In this document: positions 17,349 to 25,602 of the stretch, in pieces | Numbering within the stretch: position 1 is the first letter of the stretch | Layout: each line of letters starts with the position of its first letter | NCBI RefSeq assembly: GCF_029267015.1 | Contig: NZ_JARIEA010000014.1 | Coordinates: 1 to 50,265 of the forward strand | Length of the DNA stretch: 50,265 bases | Source: Sporosarcina ureae | GTDB taxonomy: Bacteria; Bacillota; Bacilli; Bacillales_A; Planococcaceae | Direction of reading: 5' to 3' | Notes under the pieces: model-generated | Told to the model about the DNA's origin: nothing | The model's database searches: none | What the model saw: the letters and a program-made list of their open reading frames with translations, nothing else | Position numbers and translations under genes: made by a program

Positions 17349-17795
17349 GTGGAGCTGTTACTCTTAAATGGTCCAAACCTGAACCGGCTGGGCAAGAGAG
17401 AACCGGATATTTACGGTGCGGAAACATTAGCGGATATAGAGAGCCGAATCGAGCGTCTAGCGAATGAGTCAGATGTTACGCTTTCATGTTTCCAATCCAA
17501 TATTGAAGGTGAGTTAATCAATCGAATTCATGATGCAGGCGATCAAGAAATTGATGGCATCATCTTTAATCCGGGCGCGTTTACACATTATAGCATTGCG
17601 CTGCGTGACGCGATCGCATCGATTTCTGTTCCGGTAATTGAAGTCCATATCTCGAATATACATACTCGTGAAGAGTTTCGGCACACCTCTGTCATTGCGC
17701 CTGTCGCAGCAGGACAGCTTTGCGGCTTTGGAACAGCGGGCTATGATCTCGCTTTCCAAGCGTTCTTGTTACAACGAGAGGAGAGAAAATATTGA
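17349..17795 (+). CDS. aroQ: Type II 3-dehydroquinate dehydratase
   Basis: Catalyses the third step of the shikimate pathway, dehydrating 3-dehydroquinate. The 148-residue protein has all family marks: LLLNGPNLNRLGKREPDIYG (with the catalytic Arg and Tyr), IIFNPGAFTHYSIALRDA (Asn and His) and VIEVHISNIHTREEFRH. GTG 17349 is preceded by GGGAGGGG. Its stop codon overlaps the TTG start of the next gene by 4 nt, so translation is coupled. Confidence 0.95.
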   Translation: MELLLLNGPNLNRLGKREPDIYGAETLADIESRIERLANESDVTLSCFQSNIEGELINRIHDAGDQEIDGIIFNPGAFTHYSIALRDAIASISVPVIEVHISNIHTREEFRHTSVIAPVAAGQLCGFGTAGYDLAFQAFLLQREERKY

Positions 17796-18850
17796 AAATA
17801 GAGCAATTAAGAAAGCTATTGGAAGAACAGCAACTCGATGCATTATTAATCACGAACTCATACAACCTTCGTTATATGACGGGTTTCACGGGATCAGCGG
17901 GAACTGCCATCATTTCAAAAGATGACGCAGTCTTCATTACAGATTTCCGTTATATGGCGCAGGCTAATGACCAACTAACGGGTTATCGTATCGTCCAACA
18001 CACGGAAACGATGATTCAAGAAGTTGCGAATCAAGTGAAAGAAATGAAAATCGATACACTAGGCTTCGAGAAAGAAGATCTTAGTTATAGCCAGTTTGAG
18101 ATGTATGACAAGCAAGTTGACGCAAAACTAGTGCCTGTCGCTGGTTTAGTAGAGAAGTTGCGTTTGATTAAAAACCCTGAAGAAATAGAAGTGCTTAAGC
18201 AAGCGGCAGCGATTGCGGATGCAGCATTTGTCTATATTTGTTCAGTCATCCAAGCGGGTAAAACAGAGCTTGAAATCGCTAATGAACTAGAATTCTTCAT
18301 GCGCAAACAAGGCGCGACGTCTTCTTCATTCGACATAATTGTCGCTTCAGGCGAAAGAGGGGCTTTACCACATGGGGTTGCTTCTGATAAAGTGATTGAG
18401 ACTGGTGATTTAGTTACAATGGATTACGGTGCCCTCTATAATGGGTATATCTCTGACATCACAAGAACAGTTGCGATCGGCGAACCTTCTGCTAAACTTC
18501 GTGAAATTTACGAGGTAACGTTACATGCCCAAGAATTGGGTGTGGAACTGATCAAACCTGGTATGACAGGTATCGAAGCCGATGCAATTACACGCGATTA
18601 TATTAAGTCCAAAGGCTATGGCGAAGCATTCGGTCATTCAACTGGTCATGGTATCGGAATGGAAGTCCACGAAGCTCCATCGTTATCATTCCGCTCTAAC
18701 ACAGTGCTTGTACCGAATATGGCTGTAACCGTGGAACCGGGAATTTATCTTCCTGGAATTGGCGGCGTGCGGATCGAAGATGATATACTGATCACAGAAA
18801 CAGGTAACGAACGTTTGACAAAGTCTACTAAAGAACTGCTTATATTATAA
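17792..18850 (+). CDS. Xaa-Pro peptidase (M24 family), YqhT-like
   Basis: A 352-residue proline-specific peptidase of the pita-bread M24 fold. The N-terminal creatinase-like domain (about 1-125) is followed by the metal-binding domain with MDYGALYNGYISDITRT (two Asp), GHSTGHGIGMEVHEAP (His), VEPGIYLPG (Glu) and GGVRIEDDILIT (Glu). TTG 17792 lies 7 nt after GAGGAG and overlaps the aroQ stop. It immediately precedes efp, the conserved pairing in Bacillales; EF-P and the peptidase both concern proline-rich proteins, but a functional link is only suggestive. Confidence 0.92.
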   Translation: MKIEQLRKLLEEQQLDALLITNSYNLRYMTGFTGSAGTAIISKDDAVFITDFRYMAQANDQLTGYRIVQHTETMIQEVANQVKEMKIDTLGFEKEDLSYSQFEMYDKQVDAKLVPVAGLVEKLRLIKNPEEIEVLKQAAAIADAAFVYICSVIQAGKTELEIANELEFFMRKQGATSSSFDIIVASGERGALPHGVASDKVIETGDLVTMDYGALYNGYISDITRTVAIGEPSAKLREIYEVTLHAQELGVELIKPGMTGIEADAITRDYIKSKGYGEAFGHSTGHGIGMEVHEAPSLSFRSNTVLVPNMAVTVEPGIYLPGIGGVRIEDDILITETGNERLTKSTKELLIL

Positions 18851-18874
18851 TCGGTTAAAAATGGAGGAATACGA

Positions 18875-19432
18875 ATGATTTCAGTAAACGAGTTTCGTAC
18901 AGGATTAACAATTGAAGTGGATGGAGACATTTGGCGTGTAATGGATTTCCAACACGTAAAACCAGGTAAAGGTGCAGCGTTCGTTCGTTCGAAGTTGCGT
19001 AATCTTCGCTCAGGTAACGTCAATGAAAAGACATTCCGTGCGGGAGAGAAAGTAGCAAAAGCACAAATTGACAACCGTCGTATGCAGTATTTGTATGCGG
19101 ATGGCGAGATGCACGTATTCATGGATAATGAGTCATACGAGCAAATCGAACTTTCCGAAAAGCAATTGGAGTATGAGCTGAAGTTCTTGAAAGAGAATAT
19201 GGAAGTTCACGTAATTACGTACAAAGAAGAAGTACTTGGCGTTGAGTTACCAGTGACGGTTACGCTTGAAGTAGCTGAAACAGAGCCAGGTATTAAAGGT
19301 GACACAGCTAGTGGTGGTTCGAAGCCAGCGAAAATGGAAACGGGCGTTGTGGTTCAAGTACCATTCTTCGTTAACCAAGGCGATATGTTGATTATCAACA
19401 CAGAAGAAGCGGAATACGTTTCCCGCGCGTAA
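18875..19432 (+). CDS. efp: Elongation factor P
   Basis: A 185-residue three-domain factor that relieves ribosome stalling at polyproline. The N-terminal KOW-like domain has the tip loop [17 protein letters not shown], with Lys32 in the place that B. subtilis modifies. OB domains follow, ending [29 protein letters not shown] 18875 follows TGGAGGAA. It is the last gene of the aroQ-peptidase-efp run, closed by a terminator. Confidence 0.96.
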   Translation: MISVNEFRTGLTIEVDGDIWRVMDFQHVKPGKGAAFVRSKLRNLRSGNVNEKTFRAGEKVAKAQIDNRRMQYLYADGEMHVFMDNESYEQIELSEKQLEYELKFLKENMEVHVITYKEEVLGVELPVTVTLEVAETEPGIKGDTASGGSKPAKMETGVVVQVPFFVNQGDMLIINTEEAEYVSRA

Positions 19433-19448
19433 ATAAATAGGTAAAACG

Positions 19449-19479
19449 AGGATGTCCCAGGAATGGGGCATCCTTTTTT
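19449..19479 (+). terminator. efp terminator
   Basis: A 10-bp stem with one G-U pair (19449-19458 with 19465-19474), 6-nt loop and a T6 run, 16 nt after the efp stop. Confidence 0.88.
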
Positions 19480-19540
19480 GCGTGGAATTAAATTCAAATT
19501 CTAAAGTGCTTGTGAATAGTGAGTGAATTTGAGAGTACGA

Positions 19541-19967
19541 GGGGATTGAAGCTCCAGTTGGGGACGCTTTCCGGTGGGCGTGGCTTGAGCCTCCTCGTCC
19601 GCTTCGCTTCCTGTGGGGTCTCAAGGCGCACGCTGATCCACCCGGAGTCGCCCCAACTTCCGCTTCAATCCTACGTTTATAATGGATGGATATAGATCAC
19701 TTATTGGCGCTAGTGTGTGAAGTGGTGATGTCTTTGAACTAAAATTTAGTTCAAGTGCAGATTTAGTTTTAGATATTTACAACCCGAACTACAGTGAATA
19801 ACAATAAGTGACTCCCAATTACAATTTGGGGATTGGAGCGGCAAGCGGCGACTCCCGATGGATCAGCCCGACAGGTGAGACAACTAAAGGGAGCTTGCGA
19901 CCTAGTTGGCTCACCGCGGGCCCATGGGAAAGCGTCCGCCTAGAGCGCAAATCCCATCCCCAACACA
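19541..19967 (+). repeat. Bipartite palindromic repeat, copy 1
   Basis: About 427 bp in the efp-spoIIIAC gap. The left arm (about 19541-19675) and right arm (about 19818-19967) each form a long imperfect hairpin, separated by a 140-bp AT-rich spacer. The right arm has outer ends GGGATTGGAGCGG and GAGCGCAAATCCC, and an inner stem GGTGAGACAACTA/TAGTTGGCTCACC. The arms also share GGCGACTCC, GGATCAGC and AAAGCGTCCGCC with the copies at 36945-37420 and 46454-46948. The spacer shares GTGTGTGAA and AAGTGACTCC-like words with copy 3. No protein-coding capacity is credible. It occupies the place where spoIIIAA and spoIIIAB stand in B. subtilis. Confidence 0.8.
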
Positions 19968-20019
19968 AATTCCTCCTATCTCTTTCAATCAACAATGACA
20001 CCTAAACTTTTATACTTTT

Positions 20020-20048
20020 GCATATCCAACAACCGTGCTTCATAGAGT
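20020..20048 (+). promoter_or_regulatory. Candidate sigma-E promoter of the spoIIIA operon
   Basis: A -35-like GCATATC (20020-20026) and a -10-like CATAGAGT (20041-20048) are 14 bp apart, close to the sigma-E consensus (KMATATT, 13-15 bp, CATACAHT). It lies 25 nt before the first gene present, spoIIIAC. In B. subtilis the spoIIIA operon is sigma-E dependent. Confidence 0.6.
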
Positions 20049-20072
20049 GGACTATGGAGGAGGCGTAGCGGG

Positions 20073-20282
20073 ATGGAACTGAATGATTTATTGCGCATCG
20101 CCGGCGTCGGATTGGTGATTGGGGTATTGCACGTATTCTTCGAGCAAACAGGCAAGAAAGAATTCTCGTTTTTCCTGTTTTTCTTGGCCTATCTGTACAT
20201 CTCGATCGAGCTATTGATGTTCCTCAGAATATTCTTCACGGAGATCACGGAATTCTTTAGCTGGCTATCCATGGCGATGTAA
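20073..20282 (+). CDS. spoIIIAC: Stage III sporulation protein AC
   Basis: A 69-residue membrane protein with two hydrophobic helices (LLRIAGVGLVIGVLHVFF and FFLFFLAYLYISIELLMFL) joined by EQTGKKEFS, matching SpoIIIAC (68 residues in B. subtilis) including the GKKE turn. It is part of the mother-cell channel of the SpoIIIA-SpoIIQ complex. ATG 20073 follows GGAGGAG and, unlike in B. subtilis, nothing of spoIIIAA or AB precedes it. Its stop touches the spoIIIAD start. Confidence 0.85.
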   Translation: MELNDLLRIAGVGLVIGVLHVFFEQTGKKEFSFFLFFLAYLYISIELLMFLRIFFTEITEFFSWLSMAM

Positions 20283-20660
20283 ATGGCAGTTCTCTTTCAA
20301 TTATTTGTCGTGTATCTCTTGCTGCTTCTACTTTCATTTGCTGCACCTGCCTTGCACCCCATTCTCTACACCGCGCTGTTCTTACTCGTCACGGTGTATG
20401 TGGTGTTCACGGTACTAGTGCCCTTTGGTTCGACATTGATCGAGTTAACAGAAAAAATGCCGTCGCCTTATGCCACGCTATTAGTAGTCAGTGCAGGTCT
20501 GTATTATGTGGCAGAAGTTCTGTCGCTTCAGATGAAGGATGAGGGGTACGGGGCATTTGCGCAGTTGTTTCAGACCAGCATGAAAGTAGTCATCATGACG
20601 TTGTGGCTACCGTATATCACGCAATTGATCGAGACGATTCACGCGTTCATTCCCTGGTGA
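20283..20660 (+). CDS. spoIIIAD: Stage III sporulation protein AD
   Basis: A 125-residue membrane protein with about four helices. The C-terminal part (YYVAEVLSLQMKDEGYGAFA followed by ITQLIETIHAFIPW) matches the conserved AEF..QLTKDAGQGA and ETILGLIP blocks of SpoIIIAD. ATG 20283 directly abuts the spoIIIAC TAA, so translation is coupled. Slightly shorter than B. subtilis (133). Confidence 0.85.
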   Translation: MAVLFQLFVVYLLLLLLSFAAPALHPILYTALFLLVTVYVVFTVLVPFGSTLIELTEKMPSPYATLLVVSAGLYYVAEVLSLQMKDEGYGAFAQLFQTSMKVVIMTLWLPYITQLIETIHAFIPW

Positions 20661-20695
20661 GCGAATCCTTACAATACTGAATGGACGAGGCATCT

Positions 20696-21595
20696 ATGCT
20701 GAATTTTCTGCAGGAAAGTATCGCCGGTATCATCGGACCATTTTTCTTGTTGCTCATCATGTTGCTCCTAGCATCCCTCGTTGATTTCTTTCTTCCGGCG
20801 TTTCAAAAATGGACGAGGTTTCTGTTGCTGATTATGATCTTGGTCTTGCTAATTGAACCAGCGAGGGAGAGTTTTACGCAGATCCAAGTGATCACGCATA
20901 CGATCGCTTCTTTATTCCTCGGGATGTATCCGTTAATTGCTGCAATGATTTTGGCATCGGGCGCGACGTTTGGCGTCTTGAATTTTCAACCCGCCTTGCT
21001 GTTGTTTGCGCAAGGAGCTGTCGTTTTTGCGGATAAGTTTCTGTTGCCAATATTGCTGACGGCGTTATTGTTCGATATCTTCACGCGATTGGTACCGGAT
21101 ATTCCGTTCACGAAAATGGCAGATCTACTGCGTACGTCATTGCTTGCAGTCGTTTCTGCGATGGTGGCAGCCTATTCTATCTTCATTACGGCAGGTGGTG
21201 CGCTTTCTTGGACGATGAATGGGGCGTTGAATGAACCGCTGAAGGAGTTGATCAAGCAGAATATTCCCGTCATTGGTTCCCTTTTGACGGATACGCTAGG
21301 ATCGATCGGGCGTTATTCTTCGGGTGCGACGGCGTACATGAGTGTCTGGCTACTTGTATCGATTTGGACGATTGCGCTATTGCCAGCGGTGCGAATTCTT
21401 TGTATTGCGTTTTTATTTAGATGGACCGCAGCAATTATCGAACCGTTTTCACAAAAAGAAGTATGTGGGTTACTGGATGATATTGGTCGTACGTTGTTTG
21501 TGTTATGTGCCATTTCGTTTTTGCTGACATTCGCTTTCATCTATACGACGATTTTCATTGTAACGTTCATTAAACTCATGACGTTCGGGAAATGA
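20696..21595 (+). CDS. spoIIIAE: Stage III sporulation protein AE (short form)
   Basis: A polytopic membrane protein of 299 residues with around seven hydrophobic segments; SpoIIIAE forms part of the mother-cell membrane complex of the engulfment channel. Recognised by position and by blocks such as GALNEPLKELIKQNIPVIGSLLTDTLG and the final FTFIYTTIFIVT-like helix. The B. subtilis protein is about 399 residues; this one lacks most of the N-terminal signal and soluble part. I prefer ATG 20696 (GACGAGG 5 nt upstream) to ATG 20681, which has no ribosome-binding site. Confidence 0.8.
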   Translation: MLNFLQESIAGIIGPFFLLLIMLLLASLVDFFLPAFQKWTRFLLLIMILVLLIEPARESFTQIQVITHTIASLFLGMYPLIAAMILASGATFGVLNFQPALLLFAQGAVVFADKFLLPILLTALLFDIFTRLVPDIPFTKMADLLRTSLLAVVSAMVAAYSIFITAGGALSWTMNGALNEPLKELIKQNIPVIGSLLTDTLGSIGRYSSGATAYMSVWLLVSIWTIALLPAVRILCIAFLFRWTAAIIEPFSQKEVCGLLDDIGRTLFVLCAISFLLTFAFIYTTIFIVTFIKLMTFGK

Positions 21596-21604
21596 GGCAA
21601 GTGT

Positions 21605-21772
21605 ATGGAAGTATTTTTAGTGGGTCTAGCAAACTTGGTAGTGCTTGCGCTGATTATTCAGCTGCTAGCTAGTCAAGAGATGGAAAGAATGATAATTCCT
21701 TTGTGTAAAGTAGCGATCGGCATTTGGATTTTGCAATATTTTCTACAGTTCGCAAGTCATAAGTTACTGTGA
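21605..21772 (+). CDS. spoIIIAF: Stage III sporulation protein AF, membrane part only
   Basis: A 55-residue open frame with two hydrophobic helices (VFLVGLANLVVLALIIQLLA and IIPLCKVAIGIWILQYFLQF) in the exact operon place of spoIIIAF. The B. subtilis protein is 206 residues, with a soluble domain after two such helices. Here the frame ends at TGA 21770-21772 and only 64 nt separate it from spoIIIAG, so the soluble domain is absent rather than frameshifted. ATG 21605 lies 9 nt after the spoIIIAE stop. It is too short for usual gene-calling cutoffs. Confidence 0.65.
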   Translation: MEVFLVGLANLVVLALIIQLLASQEMERMIIPLCKVAIGIWILQYFLQFASHKLL

Positions 21773-21836
21773 CGCTACATATTATGCAAATGTAGAATTC
21801 GTTTTGGTCAAGTCTCGTTGAGATGGTGATGGAACT

Positions 21837-22259
21837 ATGGAAAAGCCCACAGGGAAACCCCGATTGATCATGATCGGTTTGATGGTTATGGTGGTTAGCG
21901 TTTTATACATCACCAGTACGGCGAATGTAGGAGGGGAGAAACAGAAAAAAGAAGAGAAACGCTTGCTGTCAACACTTGAAGAAACACTTGAACAAATGGA
22001 AGGGCTAGGGAAAGTGACGGTTTATTTTCATTATGATGAAAAGGAAGAAGAGAGCCCGTTAGCTAATTACTTCTCAGTTTCATCTACTTCGAAAAACCAA
22101 TCGCCACTGCAGGGGTTGCTTGTCGTAGCGGAAGGGGCAGAAGATCCAGCTGTACGAAACGGACTTTCACAACTCTTAGCCAACGTCCTACAATTGCCTG
22201 AACATCGTATCGTCATCGTGGAAATGAAGAAAAGGGGGAATCAACATGAAAGCCAATAA
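21837..22259 (+). CDS. spoIIIAG: Stage III sporulation protein AG (short form)
   Basis: A 140-residue protein with one N-terminal membrane helix (LIMIGLMVMVVSVLYIT) and an extracytoplasmic domain containing LEETLEQMEGLGKVTVYFHYD and the ring-building-like segment GLLVVAEGAEDPAVRNGLSQLLANVLQLPEHRIVIV, as in SpoIIIAG, which forms a large ring in the intermembrane space. B. subtilis has 229 residues; the region between helix and ring domain is shorter here. It overlaps spoIIIAH by 14 nt. Confidence 0.85.
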   Translation: MEKPTGKPRLIMIGLMVMVVSVLYITSTANVGGEKQKKEEKRLLSTLEETLEQMEGLGKVTVYFHYDEKEEESPLANYFSVSSTSKNQSPLQGLLVVAEGAEDPAVRNGLSQLLANVLQLPEHRIVIVEMKKRGNQHESQ

Positions 22260-22797
22260 ACGAACAGTTTGGTTTTTAACATTACTCAGTCTAGTCGCAG
22301 TGATTTCAATCTACTACGTGAAGAATGAATCTCCAATGCCATTTGATGGAATTGCAATCTTCACGAAAGAAACAAAGGACGCAACGAAGTTACTCGAAAA
22401 GGAAGGCAAGTCGGAGGAAGTAAAGCCGGTATTTGCTGAATCGTATATTTTCCAGGATATGCGCATGGAGGTTCGCAATGAACGCAGCGAAACTGTGCAG
22501 CAGTTGACAGAAAAAATGACGTCCTCTGATTTCTCTGCTGAAGAGAAGAATGAAATTTTCAATGAAATTGCGGATTTAAGAAAAATAAGTTCGACAGAAG
22601 CATTGATGGAGATGCAAATCGCAGCGCTTGGTTACCCAGAGGTGTTTGTACGCGGAGAGGGTGATCGCGTCAACGTGACAGTGTTATCGAATGAAAGTCA
22701 CTCACCGAAAATGGCCGATGAAATCACACAGTATGTGATGTCGAGTTGGGATGGCGCACAAACTGTAAAAGTAGATTTCGCGGAAACAAAAGAATAA
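22246..22797 (+). CDS. spoIIIAH: Stage III sporulation protein AH
   Basis: A 183-residue protein with an N-terminal membrane helix (VWFLTLLSLVAVISIYYV) and a YscJ/FliF-like ring domain (SSTEALMEMQIAALGYPEVFVRGEGDRVNVTVL). SpoIIIAH pairs with forespore SpoIIQ across the intermembrane space. ATG 22246 overlaps the spoIIIAG end and follows AAGGGGG. Shorter than B. subtilis (218), mostly in the linker. Last gene of the operon. Confidence 0.88.
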   Translation: MKANKRTVWFLTLLSLVAVISIYYVKNESPMPFDGIAIFTKETKDATKLLEKEGKSEEVKPVFAESYIFQDMRMEVRNERSETVQQLTEKMTSSDFSAEEKNEIFNEIADLRKISSTEALMEMQIAALGYPEVFVRGEGDRVNVTVLSNESHSPKMADEITQYVMSSWDGAQTVKVDFAETKE

Positions 22798-22801
22798 TGA
22801 T

Positions 22802-22831
22802 AAAAGGAAGTCCATGCGGCTTCCTTTTTTG
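22802..22831 (+). terminator. spoIIIA operon terminator
   Basis: A 9-bp stem (AAAAGGAAG with CTTCCTTTT) with a 9-nt loop and T-run, 4 nt after the spoIIIAH stop. Confidence 0.85.
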
Positions 22832-23067
22832 TGTCTGCAAAAAATCCCGAACTCATACTATTTTCTATTTTCAGCATATGGGTAAACCGTTTATTCGACA
22901 ATAGATAACGCATCGACATGTTTTTAGTTTAATAGTCATAAAATTTGGAAACTAAACTGTATTTTTCAAGAATAATAGAATAATTTGTGTTTTAGCTATT
23001 CCATAATTGTTGTAAAACGTCTATCATAGTATACGATAGTAAGAAAAATTAGTTAGGAGAATCAGTT

Positions 23068-23568
23068 ATGTTGAAAATTCAAGAAATTCGCGAAATTATT
23101 AAGTTAATTGATCAATCATCCATCCAAAAGTTCACATTTGAATCAGATGGAGGGAAAATTAAACTAGAGAAAAATGGTGGACAAGCCGTAACAACTGTTA
23201 CTGATTCACCTGCAGCACCAGCTCCAGTTCAGGCTCCATCAGCACCTGTAGCGGTAGCAGCTCCAACTCCGGCTCCAGCACCTGCAGCTCCTGAAGCGCC
23301 AGCAGCTGAAGTAGCAGCAGACGAAACATTACACAAAATTACATCTCCAATGGTTGGAACATACTATCAAGCTGCATCACCTGACGCAGAAGCATACGTT
23401 AAAAAAGGTGATAAAGTTACAGCTGAATCCATCGTTTGTATCGTAGAAGCAATGAAATTATTCAACGAAATCGAATCAGAAGTATCTGGTGAAATTGTTG
23501 AAATCTTAGTGCAAGACGGTCAACTAGTGGAATACGGACAACCTTTATTCCTTGTTAGAGAAAACTAA
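23068..23568 (+). CDS. accB: Acetyl-CoA carboxylase biotin carboxyl carrier protein
   Basis: Carries the carboxylated biotin of acetyl-CoA carboxylase. The 166-residue protein has an N-terminal helical part (KIQEIREIIKLIDQSSIQKF), an Ala/Pro-rich linker (about residues 45-85) and the biotinyl domain with the EAMKLFNE motif; Lys130 is the biotin site. ATG 23068 follows TTAGGAG. It is cotranscribed with accC, 13 nt downstream. A dyad of CTATC/GATAG upstream (about 23021-23039) could be regulatory but I recognise no operator. Confidence 0.97.
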   Translation: MLKIQEIREIIKLIDQSSIQKFTFESDGGKIKLEKNGGQAVTTVTDSPAAPAPVQAPSAPVAVAAPTPAPAPAAPEAPAAEVAADETLHKITSPMVGTYYQAASPDAEAYVKKGDKVTAESIVCIVEAMKLFNEIESEVSGEIVEILVQDGQLVEYGQPLFLVREN

Positions 23569-23581
23569 GGAGGAGTAACTA

Positions 23582-24928
23582 ATGAAAAAAGTTTTAATTG
23601 CAAACCGTGGAGAAATCGCAGTACGGATTATTCGTGCATGTAAAGAAATGGGTATCAAAACTGTTGCTGTCTATTCTGAAGCAGATGCAGAGGCGCTACA
23701 CGTTCAACTGGCAGACGAAGCAGTTTGTATCGGACCACGTCTATCAACAGACAGCTATTTAAACTTCTCAAACGTCATCAGTGCTGCAAAAGCAACTGAC
23801 TGTGACGGAATCCATCCAGGTTATGGCTTCCTTGCAGAGAACGCAAGCTTCGCAGAACTATGTGAAGAAGTAAATATCGAATTCATCGGGCCAACAGCGG
23901 CAGCAATCTCGAAAATGGGAACAAAAGATGTAGCGCGTAATACAATGGCGTCTGCAGGTGTTCCGATTGTTCCTGGATCTGACGGCATCGTGGATGACGC
24001 AGATCATGCACTTGAAATCGCAAGAGGCCTTGGATTCCCGGTAATCATCAAAGCAACAGCTGGTGGTGGTGGTAAAGGAATTCGTGTGGCACGTGATGAA
24101 GAAGAGCTAGTCAAAGGCGTTAAAATCACACAAAAAGAAGCGGCTGCGGCTTTCGGTAACCCAGGCGTTTATATAGAGAAATATATCGAAGTATTCCGTC
24201 ACGTAGAAGTACAAGTACTTGCAGACAAGTATGGCAACGCGATTCACTTAGGTGAACGTGATTGTTCTATCCAACGCCGTATGCAAAAACTTGTCGAGGA
24301 AGCTCCATCTCCTGCGTTGACTCCTGAAATGCGTGCTGAAATGGGTGAAGCGGCTGTTAAAGCAGCTAAAGCTTGTAACTATCGTGGTGCGGGTACTGTA
24401 GAATTCATTTTTGATCATATTAATCAAAAGTTCTACTTCATGGAAATGAATACACGAATTCAAGTCGAGCATCCTGTAACAGAAATGATCACGGGTATCG
24501 ATTTGATTCAACAACAGCTAAAAGTAGCATCAGGCGAAGAATTGGCATTTAAACAAGAAGATATTAAATTCAATGGCTGGTCAATTGAATGCCGGATCAA
24601 CGCAGAAAATCCTGAAAAGAATTTCATGCCATCTCCTGGTAAAGTAACGATGTACTTACCACCAGGCGGCTTTGGTGTGCGTGTTGATTCAGCAGTATAC
24701 CCAGGCTACACGATTCCTCCGTTTTATGACTCAATGGTCGCAAAACTGATCGTTCATGCGGATACGCGTGAGCAAGCGGTCGCTCGGATGAAACGTGCAT
24801 TAGATGAATTCGTAGTAGAAGGCGTCCATACAACGATTCCTTTCCACGCGAACCTAATGGATAATGAAATATTCCAGTCGGGTGATTTTGATACAAAGTT
24901 CTTAGAAAAGTACGACGTCATGAAATAA
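23582..24928 (+). CDS. accC: Acetyl-CoA carboxylase biotin carboxylase subunit
   Basis: ATP-dependent carboxylation of biotin on AccB, first step of fatty-acid synthesis. 448 residues, normal length. The biotin carboxylase N-domain starts [23 protein letters not shown]; the ATP-grasp domain has [34 protein letters not shown] and [16 protein letters not shown]; the C-domain ends with the THxxF-type [20 protein letters not shown] 23582 follows AAGGAGGAG. Confidence 0.97.
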   Translation: MKKVLIANRGEIAVRIIRACKEMGIKTVAVYSEADAEALHVQLADEAVCIGPRLSTDSYLNFSNVISAAKATDCDGIHPGYGFLAENASFAELCEEVNIEFIGPTAAAISKMGTKDVARNTMASAGVPIVPGSDGIVDDADHALEIARGLGFPVIIKATAGGGGKGIRVARDEEELVKGVKITQKEAAAAFGNPGVYIEKYIEVFRHVEVQVLADKYGNAIHLGERDCSIQRRMQKLVEEAPSPALTPEMRAEMGEAAVKAAKACNYRGAGTVEFIFDHINQKFYFMEMNTRIQVEHPVTEMITGIDLIQQQLKVASGEELAFKQEDIKFNGWSIECRINAENPEKNFMPSPGKVTMYLPPGGFGVRVDSAVYPGYTIPPFYDSMVAKLIVHADTREQAVARMKRALDEFVVEGVHTTIPFHANLMDNEIFQSGDFDTKFLEKYDVMK

Positions 24929-24944
24929 TTGGAGGAGAAGTGTA

Positions 24945-25331
24945 ATGGCTGATAAAACAAATGCATCGTTTGTCGGAATGACACCGTCTGGAGATGCTGC
25001 ACTCGGACGAGTCCAACTCGCACCTGAAGTACTCGAAGTCATCATTGGCATCGCGACGTCAGAAGTGCGTGGCGTGATTGCCACCCAAGGAAATTTTGCG
25101 ACAGGCGTTGCAGAAAAGTTGGGTAAGGTAATGTACGGTAAAGGTGTAAAGACCGAATGGGCAGACGAAGGACTAAAAATCGATGTGTATTGCATTATCG
25201 AGTATGGCCATTCCATCCCTACGATTGCTACGGAAATTCAAAGCGAAATCCGCCAGGCGATTTATCATATGACTTCGCTTCAGACGCATGAGGTAAATGT
25301 CCATATAACAGGCATTCATTTCGAAGACTGA
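24945..25331 (+). CDS. yqhY: Asp23/Gls24 family protein YqhY
   Basis: A 128-residue Asp23-family protein (GRVQLAPEVLEVIIGIATSEVRGV, then GVKTEWADEGLKIDVYCIIEYG). The conserved accB-accC-yqhY cluster suggests a role linked to acetyl-CoA carboxylase; in B. subtilis loss of yqhY is known to select accBC mutations. ATG 24945 follows GGAGGAG, 16 nt after accC, so it is in the same operon, which ends in a strong terminator. Confidence 0.92.
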   Translation: MADKTNASFVGMTPSGDAALGRVQLAPEVLEVIIGIATSEVRGVIATQGNFATGVAEKLGKVMYGKGVKTEWADEGLKIDVYCIIEYGHSIPTIATEIQSEIRQAIYHMTSLQTHEVNVHITGIHFED

Positions 25332-25354
25332 ACGGGTTTTTTGAATGAAATTAT

Positions 25355-25405
25355 AACTGAAGACAAACCTCCTACTGATCGTGGGGTTTGTCTTCAGTTT
25401 TTTTT
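25355..25405 (+). terminator. accB-accC-yqhY operon terminator
   Basis: A perfect 15-bp stem (25355-25369 with 25385-25399) followed by a long T run, 23 nt after the yqhY stop. Confidence 0.92.
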
Positions 25406-25452
25406 TGTGGCAGCTGTAGTTTTTTAGTTTTATCCGCAGGAGTTGCGAGGTG

Positions 25453-25592
25453 CTATGAGCGGTTGAAGGTTGTCTATGATCACTCAAGCGAATCTATGAG
25501 CGCTTGCGGACCGTAATAGAGCACTCAGCACTTGCTATAGAGCGGTTAAGTATGTTCTATGAGCACATAATCGAATCTAAGAGCGAATCCGT
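25453..25592. repeat. Seven degenerate repeats with 20-22 bp period
   Basis: Variants of CTATGAGCGCTTNNN begin at 25453, 25474, 25494, 25515, 25535, 25557 and 25577, giving steps of 21, 20, 21, 20, 22 and 20 bp. The most constant bases are CTATGAGC; units alternate between GCG(C/G)TT and GCAC endings. The array fills the gap between the yqhY terminator and the nusB gene. The spacing equals two turns of B-DNA, so the conserved core always faces the same side. No frame is open and no CRISPR-like spacers are present. Confidence 0.75.
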
Positions 25593-25602
25593 TTATCGGT
25601 CT

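Noticed and set aside
19808..20005. Open frames on both strands within repeat copy 1 (19808-20005 plus, 19819-20001 minus)
   Set aside because: They lack ribosome-binding sites, mirror each other in a palindromic region and show no protein-like features.
23021..23039. FapR operator before accB
   Set aside because: The CTATC/GATAG dyad does not match the FapR consensus, and accBC is not a classic FapR target in B. subtilis.
25453..25592. CRISPR array
   Set aside because: The repeats are only about 15 bp, degenerate, spaced by 5-7 bp and have no unique spacers; no cas genes are near.
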